Assembly (NCBI GenBank): GCA_000708835.1
Contig: DF237006.1
Span: 193,817-257,816, forward strand
Length of the DNA: 64,000 bases
Direction of reading: 5' to 3'
DNA from: Klebsormidium nitens
Lineage: Eukaryota > Streptophyta > Klebsormidiophyceae > Klebsormidiales > Klebsormidiaceae
In this document: positions 50,041-61,154 of the stretch, in pieces
Numbering within the stretch: position 1 is the stretch's first letter
How the letters are laid out: the number at the start of each line of letters is the position of its first letter
Made by a program: the position numbers and the translations under genes
The notes under the pieces: model-generated
Databases searched by the model: none
What the model was told of the DNA's origin: nothing
Seen by the model: the letters and a program-made list of their open reading frames with translations, nothing else

Positions 50041-52121
50041 AGAGGGGTTATAGACACTGATTGAAGAGATGGAAGTCACGGAGAGAACATTGTAGGGAGC
50101 TGTACAAACGGAGCGACGGGAAGGTGAAAAATAGACGAGTTGCAAACATTGTTAAGGTTAACGACGGGGTGTAAGCTAGAGCGCGCGCGCATACTGACTT
50201 TTAGAACTGAGATACTGAGTCGGGGGCGTAGATATGCATTTGTTGCAAGTTGCAGAGGGCTGCTGTTGGAGGATATGGATCTTTGAGTGAAAAGGGCGGC
50301 TCTAATTGAATCTGCGTATGGACGTGTTGTAGGACTGGCCTGGTCGTTCAGAGAAGTTATATTTATGCAACTTAGCCTTCATACGAGCCTCCAACTCTGG
50401 GGGGGTTTAAATTTGAAAGAGGAATCTAGTAATAGGAATAGATCAATTGACAAAGTGAAAGCTGCTCGTCAAATATTGTAGTCTAGAGTTGATACGATAA
50501 CTGCATTTCAACGTAACAGCAACTGTGACCAATCTTTACAGAATTCCTGCCCGCTTTCGGGGTAATATGTTGTGTAGGAAGTCTGGTTTGTGGGAACTTA
50601 GGCTTGCGTAGTAAAGTGATAAGTAGAGCCTAGATTGCACAATATAGTCCTTGTAAGAACTGTAGCTGCGCGCAGAAAAAATTGGCCCCATTGCAAGAAC
50701 CAGGAGTTGCAAATTCAGTCTGATCTGGAAGACTCATTTGAAAGACTCAGGCTAGGCGTCCTCCTTAATATAGTTAGATCCAGAAACTGAATGGCCATGC
50801 ATGTCTAGCTTTCCGGTGTCTAACCCACTTAAGTCGTTCTACCTGTCACTCCATGGTGCATGCTGCACGAAAGTTGGCATGGGTTTAGCTTTTGATACCA
50901 AGAGCAGATCGCGATCGCACCGGGTCGGGCCTTACTTATATGAAGGGAGCTAGAGTTATCCCTTGAGGGAATGGCCGCCGCGGCCGGCCATCCGCTCGCT
51001 TGCACGAACTTGGTCCACTCCAGCTGCACGGACCTTGCGTCACCCCCAGATCATTCCAGCAATCGACTGAAAAGCGCAGCCCGATTTTCCTATGATTTGA
51101 GAGTATGTGCACAAATGCAGCTCGCTAGACAACAATCCATGAAATGGTGTTCCTTGACTGTACCAGCAACTATATCAAGGTCAGCAGCGTGATCTCATGC
51201 ACTCGTACATGGTTTTCTGCGGTAGTGACTCAAGCTCGAGTTCTAAAATTTTGAAGCTGACTACACAATTATACCCAAACCCGACAATTGCCTGCTCCCA
51301 CATGCCATGCTCACTCGTCACCCAGTTATAAATAACCCCATCCATCCAAGTTCGATAACTTGAATTCACAAACAAATTACCCAGTCGAAGACCAATTACC
51401 CATACAGGTTCGCTCGCTCCGAATGTTTGCTCCGTCTTATTCACACATGGACTTCACAGAATGCTACCGATCTGTTCAATCATCGAGGATAGATCAGGTC
51501 AGCCCAATCACAGGTTGACGTCATCGTACGTGAGCATTATCACGGCGGCTGTTCCTGAGGCGGACGCTTCTAGGCGCAAGTCGGGGGGCTGTTCGAGCCG
51601 CACGCGCCGGGGCAGCAGCGGAACACGGATCCGTCGGAAGAGTAGCACTGCACGGAAGAGCGGAAGGCGATTGATAAGGCTTCGACGCACAATCAGGTCT
51701 GTGGCCGATTGTCCCTCGCGTTCACTAATTCCATTTTTTATTCGATGACATAGACTCGAGCAAAGCCAGAGATCTCGTGAGGTGTCGGGCCCCAACGCAT
51801 TGCGAATGCAATTCAGTCGAAGTGGAACGAGGCGAGCAAACTGGAGCGGGCTCGTGAACGGAATAACGGAACAAGTTGAATGGGAACAAATCCAACGTGT
51901 GAGTCCGGAAACAATCTGCAAAGGATGGAGCTGGGCGAAGGTCGGAAGATCCTCAAGCGGCTCCGATCATAATTCGCTCGATCCGTTCGGAACCATTGGG
52001 CACCGTTGGCGCCGCAAACAAAGTTTTGGCTGCTAGCCAGGCTGATTATCAACCTTGGGTCCCTAATCACTAGTCAACAGACGGGCTTTAACCCTGTTCC
52101 AAAGCTGGCAACCGCCCAATT
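49927..52121. other. Intergenic stretch after kinase C
   Basis: Starts with the duplicated kinase 3' flank, then about 2 kb without recognised genes up to the end of the dirigent-like gene. Frames at 51181-51444 (-) and 51461-51748 (+) lack domain resemblance; one could be an extra 3' exon of the dirigent-like gene. Confidence 0.4.
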
Positions 52122-54806
52122 CTAGATATTGGACTCGTAACCACTTTCCAAGCAGCCCACAAGCAGCGCATACCATCCATGGCTCCGGGCCAAAACGTCC
52201 TGTTCTCCTGTCCGCCCACTCACCGCGTTCGGGGAGTCTCCTGAAGGGTTGCACCCGGGGGATCCCACCGGAGAAAGCCCACCGGTAGAAGCAGGCACAC
52301 CCGGGGTGAGGACGTAGACTGTAAAAAAGAAGCCATCGTACAATTCGCTGCCCACGGAGGTGGGCTCGGCAGACTCCATGAAGTAACCCGACGCGGTTGC
52401 GTACTTGCCAGTGCCCCCGACGATACCGTATGGGTCGGCGTTGGTGGTAAAGGGTGCAAAGGAGCCCTGACGGTGGAAGAACGAGAACGAGCTTCTCAAC
52501 AGAGACCAACACGGCACCAAGTTTTGAGATTCGGCATGAAAGTAGGACTCGTTTCTTGATGCAAGTCGAACAGGAGGGAGTCAGGAAGCTTGCAAGAATG
52601 TCGGGAAAAATTCCCGTCACACTTTTCCCCCTTTCTCCCCCCTTGCACATTTCCTCCTTTCTCCGCCTCAAATTGCCCTGGAATGGCTGAAACCGCAAAC
52701 TGGAAGCGATCCGAAAACTTCTTGGCAGCGTGCTGGGAGAAGAGATCGGTTCATGGAGAATGATTCTGCATCGAGAGTGCTGTTTTCAATAGTGGGTACC
52801 GTTTTTCCAATCTCAAGGGCGCCTTTAACATTACGTGATCAAAATTGTTCAAGGAGTCCGGGTCTGTGTAAGTCAAGCACCGGGGTAACGACCTGGATTA
52901 AGACTGACCCTAGTAAAGAGGGCATCGCTGTAGCCACCCATCGAATCCTTGACGAAGTAGAACGATACGACGCAGTCCAGAACGGGCGGCGGGGGAACTG
53001 TGATTTGGTCCGTTGCTGTGACGTAGCAGAATCCCTGGGAGTAACCTGCGCGCAGGAGGTATGCCTGTTCCTAAGCTGGTCGAACTTCAGCGCCCGCATG
53101 AGTCACTTATGCTCGCAAAATCTGGTGGCGCCGGCAGGGCCCTCGCAAGTATTGGAAGCTCATGACTTGTAGCATGGATAGGCTGGTGGCAAAACAACCT
53201 TTGAAGTAGCGATGCGAACTGCGATTGCGTCCACGTGCAAGTCTCGCACTTTGCTTAAATTTAAAAGATTGAACACTTGATTGGAAGCCACAAAGCCACT
53301 CTGAAAGCCTACGGATCTTCATCCTTCTGCATATGATGATTGGAATTCCTGAAGTGGATCTTGGAACGGCATCCTCATTCAGGAACAGCCTGCTCGACAT
53401 GTTCAATGACCCCCCAAACATGTGTCAGCATTACACATAATGCTCCGCTACCCTCCCCATTACTCGTACTCACGTCCTCTTTCCTTCTTGTGTCCCAGTT
53501 CTTCTTCTCTCTTACTGCCATCTCTTCTCGTTAACGATTTCTTGGTGCATCATCTAAAGTCCCAGCAGAGTCGAAATGGGGGGAATTGTTAACGAAATCC
53601 TTTGAGATAGAGAGAGGAAATTCTTGAGCTTCTCTCGATGTGCTGGCGCAAGTCATCACTCACCAGCCTTGGCTTTCTCGTCGGGCGTGCCGGCCGGAAT
53701 CGAAAAGTAGAAGTCCTGGTTGTAGTGGAACGAGTTCCCAATCGTATAATTCTGGTAGATATTGGAGGTTGAGCCGTGACGAGGGCCCGGGATTTGACCC
53801 CGCCTTACATTGACCTGCCAACAGGATGCACAGCGTAAAAGTCAAGGTCAACTGGAGCTCTTGTTCTGGTTACCCCGGACGACAATTCAGGCTGACGCAA
53901 GGTCTTCTCTTCTTGTTTGTTGTTGGTTCAATGCTTTCAACTAGATGCGGGATGAAGCCAGCTGAATTGAAGAGTGGGAGGACCTGACGACATGCGAAGC
54001 AAGAAAAGTTTGCAGAGGATTCACCTGCAAGACTGTTATCAGCTGCCTTTGATCACTACCAGTAATGCTGCAAGAAGCTTGAATGACCTAGTGTAAGGTA
54101 CAGCCATGCTTTCTAATACGCACATGCAGGAAAGCAAGTTGTTCCTCAGTGCAGAAAGCAACAGTGATGCAAAAGAGTCGACAATACTAGAGCAAAAGAA
54201 AGACTCTAAGTCCAGACACCTTGAACCGGAACCTTATAAGGGTACTGGCAACAGAGTTGGCGCGATCGGCTCACCGTGACCTGTTCCGTGCTCAGCTGAA
54301 CACCTTGGGCCGCCACCTGGCATACCCACATCAAGATGAAAGTGTTTGTTTAACCTGGAAACCGAACACTTTGAGATAATATTGAGGCTCTGATCAGCCC
54401 TCTAGTAAGCAATTGAGGACAATACTGCAGTCTGCTGCAAGCCTTGCATTGTGTGGCGTTTACCCCCTGTCAAATTGGACTTGTTGACGGCTTTGAAAAC
54501 TAAGATGCACGTCACAAGAAAAGCACAACTTCATGCCGCCCATGTTGTTCTCGCTTTTTCGCAAGCATGCAGGATCCGGCGTTTTACTCACGTGGTGCTT
54601 CATTTGGTCGCTCAGCATCAAATTTTGAATTACAACATGGGCATGAGGTCTCAAGAGAATGTTTTGTGCACTGGGCTCTGTTTATAAGCCTGTAAGGACA
54701 AGCTGGAAGTTTTGAATGTAGGCACTTAGACACTTACCTCAAGGACTGCATGGCAGCCCATCAAAAGGAGCACGAGGAGTGCGACGTCACGTCCTTGACG
54801 CGCCAT
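52122..54806 (-). CDS. Secreted dirigent / allene-oxide-cyclase-like barrel protein
   Basis: Dirigent proteins steer coupling of phenoxy radicals in the cell wall; the same beta-barrel fold occurs in allene oxide cyclase. Exons on the minus strand: 54806-54738, 54316-54275, 53814-53664, 53045-52909, 52466-52122, joined in frame. The first 23 residues, MARQGRDVALLVLLLMGCHA with a few more, form a signal peptide. The barrel has AGYSQGFCYVTATDQ, LDCVVSFYFVKDSMGG, then DPYGIVGGTGKYATASGY, which corresponds to the dirigent VGGTGxFxxAxGY motif, and ends GFFFTVYVLT. A Pro/Ser/Gly tail follows. Exon 5 contains a strong GTGAGT donor at about 52225, so the real C-terminus may be encoded further downstream and the end at 52122 is provisional. 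Assignment rests on signal peptide plus motif; substrate unknown. Confidence 0.72.
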
Positions 54807-57521
54807 TGTACTGAGTAGCTCTGATACTAATTATCGTGGAGCAGGTTCAGCAGATCAAGTGGCCAGCAGCTTGAGCTGCCGCGAGACAATGAACACCTAA
54901 ATGGCGCTTGGCGCGTTATGGACAATCGTTTATGGATCGAGCTCCCACGATGAAGAAAACAGCAGCTGCTGAAGTGAAGAGGATTAAATGTTGTGAATTG
55001 AGCACTCTCACCACCAGCGGCTCTAAGTCTGCTCTGAAGTGTCTGATAGGACGCGGTTCGAAGCACCCTTGAGCTTGTTGCACAAATCTCTTCAAGAAAC
55101 GCCCTTCCAAACTTCGATCTGCGACCAAAGTTCGCCTCTGTACCTCGTGTACAGCATTTTATCTATACATTGCTGAATGAAAATCACGCGGATCAGTGCC
55201 TTGGACACCGAAGGCCGTGCACATCACGATACGTCGCAAAAGGCGGGCGACAATGCAGTGAATGGCAAAGCAATATGGTAAATTGGTACTACGGTATACA
55301 TCAAACGTACTACAATCTACGGGTGAATATGACATCACGTATCAGCTGTGCAGTGCGCGCACATGGGACTAGGGACTCGGGAGACGTCACCGCATCGCAG
55401 AATTCCGCCCATGATGATGCACACCTGATGCACAAAGAGAAGCTGCAGTGGCAGTGTGCACCAGCCAGATGCCAGTATTACAGTGACAGTGCACACTGCA
55501 CACCACCAGTGCACTTGTACGGATCCTTGAGTACGGCATTGCGGGCGGTCGTGGATGGATTCCCGGCTCCGGCAATTGTCGCTGGTGACGAGTCCGGAGT
55601 CCGGATCCGAGGTCCGTACAAGTGACCGGTACAAGATAGCACTTCGGATACCTGATCGGATTTGACAATTTGTTGAGCAATTTTGCTGCCCCAACGGGTG
55701 GGGTTAGCCTAGGGGTTTAGGGTGGGTACGGGAGCGAAGCAGGTAAAAGTTACGGTCAAGTTTACCTGGTTACTTGAGAGCTTGATTTAATTCCTGACTC
55801 TTCCAGTAAAAGGTTAGAACATCATTCGCGACATTGACCGTTTAATTGTGAATGATCATGATCACTCCAGCTCAGTACCGTACATGCCACAGAGTACCAT
55901 AGGTACCTAGAAATTAAAGTACCAGTGTCCATGAGCAGATTCGTGTCAAGACTCAAGACTCAAGACTCACGCGGCACCTGCACCTATGGGCCCCGGGGGA
56001 CAGGTAGGGTTGGTCCGTGTTGGTCCGTGGGTTAGATTGGGTACGTACGAGTACGAGCCCTGTCAATCTTGGGTTTGGGTTCTTTGGTTCGATTTTGTGT
56101 CTTCGTTCCGAGCAAGAGTCCTCAATTGACGTACATGCTCTTGTTGCTCTCTGGATAGGCAGTCAACCTGAATCAAGTGCAGACGTAGGTATGCGGCATC
56201 TGGTCAAGGTCTTAGTACCGCCCAGTGCCTAGTACCTAGTCGTGCCGTAGTCTGGGCACATGTCAAGGTTGCCTGTCCGACTACATGTTTTCAATGCTTT
56301 GCAGCACTGACAGAAGACTCGCGCAAGCAAGGAGGGAGTGGAATCACGAGCGCGGCCTGGCGAACAAGTTCGGAGCGGGGTTTGGGACTTAGCTGCGGCG
56401 CGGGCAGTGTCCAGGCAGCCATCGTGGGCACTCACTACTTGCGCTATAGAACATTTGGGGGGCGCTCAGTGTGCGCTCAGCCGCGGCACCCGCATTGCCA
56501 GCGACCGCAGTGCCCAGCTGCAGGTGCTGCTTGAGCACCTCAGCGCGGCCAATTGAGGGCCCAGAGAAGAGTATGTTGAATTAGAGTAAGGGTAAGATTC
56601 GAGTCATAGGCCTCTCGCCTTTCTAGTGTCTGGAGTTCATCATTGCCACGTAGCATTGATCAGAGCCTTTTAGTTGTGACATGCTAACCGTTCGCTGGCG
56701 TTCTTCAGTACTCACATGCTTTTATACCGTGGACACCACCCATACCCGTGCCTTTTGAGTTTCATATCATGTTGTCCGCTAATGAGTCCGTCACCAATTT
56801 AATTGGAACAAAAAGGACACTATTTTTATTTTGTCGTCGAAAGGTCACTATTGTCACATGAAAACTTCGTGTACTCGGGCGTGACTTCATTACTTAGGGC
56901 GTCTTTGGTGCCTCCTTTGTGGTGTCGCACTGATGGTAAATTGCCGCCTAGTTGGTGCGCACCGATGCGGCTCCTTTGAGGCGTTGTGATTCGTCGAGGG
57001 AATGGATTTTGTGACATTAAAATCTAGTAATAGTATTATCAGTGACTGCCGGCCAGACCGTCACGTTGTGTTGTACGAAACATGTATGCGCGCACGCCCA
57101 GAAAGGCCTCAGTGATGGCAGCTGACTTGACCACCAAAAAGTTCATCCACCAGATTGTGCAAAGTCAAGCTTTTTGAAGGTCCGCAGGAGGACCGCATCA
57201 GAGGGCCAGTCCGCATGTCTTTGCAACACAGGTTTTGACGTTGAAGCCACCCTGAAAAAGTCACCGAACCATGCCTATGGTAGGACATCCAGATTGAGCT
57301 GCTGAGAATGACCTCCTTCTGAGAGGCCGGGTACAAAAGCACTCCAAAAAACAGCGAGTCACTGGACGAGACCAAAGACGGCAATGTAACTCTCTAACGG
57401 GCTGATGGGGCGGCCGGGTCTCGTGCCTCCGTACAACGGGGCAAGATCGAAAGTCTTCGTGGATTCTTCACCCTCAAATGGGACCTTGAAACCCGTCCCC
57501 TCTGGCCCAAAGCGCGCAGGG
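54807..57521. other. Intergenic stretch between dirigent-like gene and MED27
   Basis: About 2.7 kb without a supported exon. It holds the dirigent-like promoter, short direct repeats (ACTCAAG three times near 55950), many GTACCTAG-like words and a GTTTAGGGT motif at 55715-55723. A 151-codon frame at 55170-55625 (+) is antisense to others and shows no domain. Confidence 0.45.
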
Positions 57522-60448
57522 TCAAACGTAAGCAAAGCGTTGGAGGTGGCAAAACGAGTGGAGCGCCTCTCTCTCCCGGGCATTGCTCGCAAGTATTGCC
57601 TTGAACGGCCGCATCACCGGAGGCAGGAGCATGTTGCAGCGCGGGTCGTGCGCGAGCACCTTACCGCAAGCACTGGAAACGTGAAAGTAAGGCCGAGTTA
57701 AGAGTCCGCAAAAGATTGCCCTCAACTTTACCCCCCGGTTTTACGGACTTTCACAAGGGTTATCAGCGGATTAGCACGTGCCCACGCTGGCTTCATCAAG
57801 TCCCAGAGGGCGACCCCACAGGTCGGGCGCAGGAGAATTGAAGGCACTTCTTCCATACTTTATTGTCAAGTCTGATGGGATGCACAATTCGAGCGGAAGG
57901 AACTTGTCAAGATTCGCCGTGTTTTCCTCTCAGGAAACCTGGAGTTACGAGAAGCTGCCGTTGAAAAAGACTAGTTGTCAAATAGACAGGCAACGATCCA
58001 AAATACTCAAGATCCGGTCAGAGTTCGTCGACCGACTGAGGTTCGGCCACCCTTTTTCAAGTACGAAACGGTTCAAGTACCCTGTGTCCTTCTTTCCATC
58101 TTTTCCCCGTCAGATTAGAAAGAGACGATTGTGTCTCGAGTGCCACAGGGAAGCGGGCCGCTGAGAAGTTTTGCAGGAGACGAGTTAAACACGAGCTGCC
58201 GCTTGAGACTCACTTGCAGCGTTGTGTAAAGAGACTCCTGTAGCTGGCCAGCCAGACCTGCACACGAGTCAGCCACGATACGATTATGATCCTTTTCGCG
58301 ACATCTCAACGAGGTGGTCTAGGTGTGAATATTGCCCCGCATCAATTGGCAGAATCCCGACCAGTTCTGCAAACGGGCGTCACCAGAAACGTTCTCAAAC
58401 AGAGCTTTTCCTGGCGCCTTCAGTGCGGTTGCACTAACCGAACCGCTCTGAAGTGAAATTGCAAGCGCCACCAGATCAAGATGTCCTTCAGAACAGATGT
58501 GACGAAAAGTGACAGCCCCAGGCGACCTCCGTAGGCGATCAGGCGGCTGCTCACCAAGAATCGTTCCAAGGCGGTTTCTGGACGTTGGGACTTGAAGTGA
58601 AAGAGAGCACTCGTGGCAATGTTCTGCAGCAGAGGGGAGGGATCAGTCCGATATGGTACGTAAGATTGAACTTTCTGTTTGCGCATGCCCTGCAACTTGC
58701 TTCGGAATGCAGCAGGCTGAAAAGAGCAGGCATTGGCATGCCAGATTGCTACACCCCAGTTGTTGTGCAGTTTCTTGCTCTAAAGTCTCATCTCGTCGGG
58801 AGACGGGAACAACAAATGGAGTGTTAATAGATACCTCGAGAAACTCTCGTACCCTCAAAGATTCTCGAGAAGACCCATCGGCACAAGTTGGAAAGAGCTT
58901 GCAATTCACGAAGTTAAAAAGTCGAAAGTGAAGTGAAACTCGTCCACTTTTGACCCCTACCTGACCTTCAAACTTGCCTGATCCACTCGAGGGGAAGAGA
59001 TCAGAAAAGGGTGATTTCACTGGAAATGGCTCAGCGAAAACTCACCGTCACGTCTTGAAAAACGTTGTGACCTGCCCGAGTATGATGCGCAGTTGCCTAC
59101 AAGAAAGTCATGATGGCTCTTATGTCTCAGCATTGAAATAGACACGGTCTAGGTCCGCAACTCAGCCTTCCACCACACGAGCTATAAGTCTAAAAGACTC
59201 TGAGAAACTGCAATAGGAAACACACGTGATGCAAGCAACCTTGTTGCATCGACTCAAAGTCTTGGCGGTGAAGATATAGCTCTTTTTCATGGTTTCAAAG
59301 TCCACCGGCAGAAATAGTCAGACTGCTCCGAGCACCTGCGTAGCCTCTGTCACAGAGACGGTTGTCGCCTGCCCCTCTTTTGAGACCCCAAGTGTGGCAC
59401 GCAGCACCCCTGGAAGCAGGCATCGTAGAGAGGCCGGCCGCTCCTCAAATACCCCCCCCTTCCCCTCTCCCTCATCTGAACCCCCCACCGCAGACCCTCC
59501 CCCTGAACTGTGCCAAAGCACCTTTCCAGTCTCGCCGACCAGTTCCATCTCCATCCACCCCGCCACCTTTTGCACCCGCTCTAGCTGCTCAATTTTCGAA
59601 TTGTCTCGAGCTGGCTCTTCACCTTCGAGCACCCCATTCTCCCTCAGTAGTTGCAAAACCCCGGAGACTCTGTCCGGATCTGCGGCGCTCAGGCCCTTCA
59701 TGACTTTGTCGATCTCCCACACGGTCTCCCGGTCATCCTCAAACCGCTGTCTCAATTGCAGGTGCACCTTCCGCAGCGCCGCTTGCACATTGTCCAACTC
59801 ATCCTTTGCCTTTCTCTCCGCAACTAGAGCGTCCCATTCCCGTGCCGCAAACTCCCCGTCTGGCTCTGCTTTAGCGCCCCCCACGGTGCTGGGCAGAAAC
59901 GAAACCCCCGCTTCTGTGAGCTCCCTCCCAAGCCCCGCTAGCTCCGCCAATGCAGCCTCCACTTTGCTGATGACAAGCGACACGGGCGTGACCTCAGCAT
60001 CATCCTCCGTGCTGACATCAGCCTGTTCGGGCTGCTTATTTTCTTCCGCGCTTGCAATTCTGGCTCGTTTGACAGCTGTCGCGTCGTCCAACAAACTTAA
60101 AGCCCTCTTCCGACCACTGCCAGGTGGCTCTTTCACGAGAGGGCCAGCTGGCGTTGATGTCATCCGGGCGGTCTCTCGCAGTGCGGCTATCAGATCCTCA
60201 GCGCCCTTCCGCACCTCAGAGATGAGTTTGTCCGCTTGATCTAACTTTGACAAGGTGACCTCTCTTGAAAGTGCTTTCTCGACAGGTGGCGCACCATCGT
60301 CGGAGGGCTTTCCGTCCTGGCCTGGGGAGCTGTAAAGAAGGCCTGGAGAGTGCATTAAGACATCCATCGACGGGAGGGGTGACATAGGAGGGAAGGGGGT
60401 GGATATCCCAGGGGTTCTAATGGAGGGCCCTGCAGATTGGTCAGCCAT
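57522..60448 (-). CDS. MED27: Mediator complex subunit 27
   Basis: MED27 is a tail/upper-tail subunit of Mediator, the bridge between activators and RNA polymerase II in the nucleus. Exons on the minus strand: 60448-59336, 59096-59046, 58623-58555, 58257-58214, 57672-57522, joined in frame to 475 residues. Seen: a Pro/Ser-rich start; the family helix LDQADKLISEVRKGAEDLIA; a KRAR nuclear-type basic patch; LAELAGLGRELTEAGV; coiled coil ELDNVQAALRKVHLQLRQRF; then RPETALERFL, VWLASYRSLFTQRC, ACGKVLAHDP and MLLPPVMRPF, the C-terminal MED27 signature; ends FCHLQRFAYV. The donor after exon 1 (CAG/GTGCTC) is weak and that boundary is the least sure. The frame stays open upstream of the chosen Met to an ATG at 60868. 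Longer than the roughly 400 residues usual in land plants, due to the N-terminal linker. Confidence 0.82.
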
Positions 60449-61154
60449 TCTGGAAATCTGGTTGGAACAGTTAAGGATACCCAAGCAAAGTTGCAAATTG
60501 AAGAGCCAGTCGAACACTGTCACCACCTCCTGATACTTTCCACCCCCATACCAGCTGTTTCTTGCCTCTAGGACAGCCACATCAGGTCCGATTGCCCTTC
60601 TCATGCCCAGACAAGGAAAGAAGGAGAAAAATGTGCGACCTTCAGGCTTCAAGTTCAGGTCCCTGTTGAACTCTGCAACTTGCAAGCAGAATGACAATTG
60701 GCGGCAGCATGCATTTCCTTTGAATATCCAGCAATTTTCGCTCCCAACAGCCAGAATGGTCGCCGCAAACACCTGACACACAAGCGCCGTCGCCAGAACC
60801 GGCATGTGGAGGACTTGGACGAGTTTTAACTTGAGAGTCAACGTCCTCGGTCTCATTAATATTGTCATTGAAGAGAACTGCCCCTGCTAAAACGGTATGA
60901 CGGTTCAAGATGCCAGGCTCCTATTGCGGCCGCAAGCAAAATGCCCTCTGAATTCAACTTGAACGCTCGGACTGAGGATGCTGTCCTTGGCCTCAGGCTT
61001 GGGCACATTTGGAAAACTCTTGAGCTTTCAGGCAAGAATGGTTAGTCTTACATTATAGGAGAGCTGTTGTCAAGCTGGCTGCTGACCAAAGATGCTCACA
61101 TTCTGGCACTAGGATCTTCGAGCGGTCCCGAAAAGGACGGCCGCCCGCTGCGGT
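60449..61154. promoter_or_regulatory. Divergent promoter region, MED27 / helicase
   Basis: Both genes start here and read outward. The stretch is open in the MED27 frame for 140 codons upstream of its likely start, which may be chance or an alternative longer N-terminus. Confidence 0.4.

Noticed and set aside
52063-52698. 211-codon minus-strand frame
   Set aside because: Overlaps dirigent-like exon 5 in a different frame; the 52122-52466 frame carries the VGGTGKY motif.
59289-60239. 316-codon plus-strand frame
   Set aside because: It lies exactly antisense to MED27 exon 1, whose minus-strand reading has family motifs; the plus reading is only Ser/Pro-rich.
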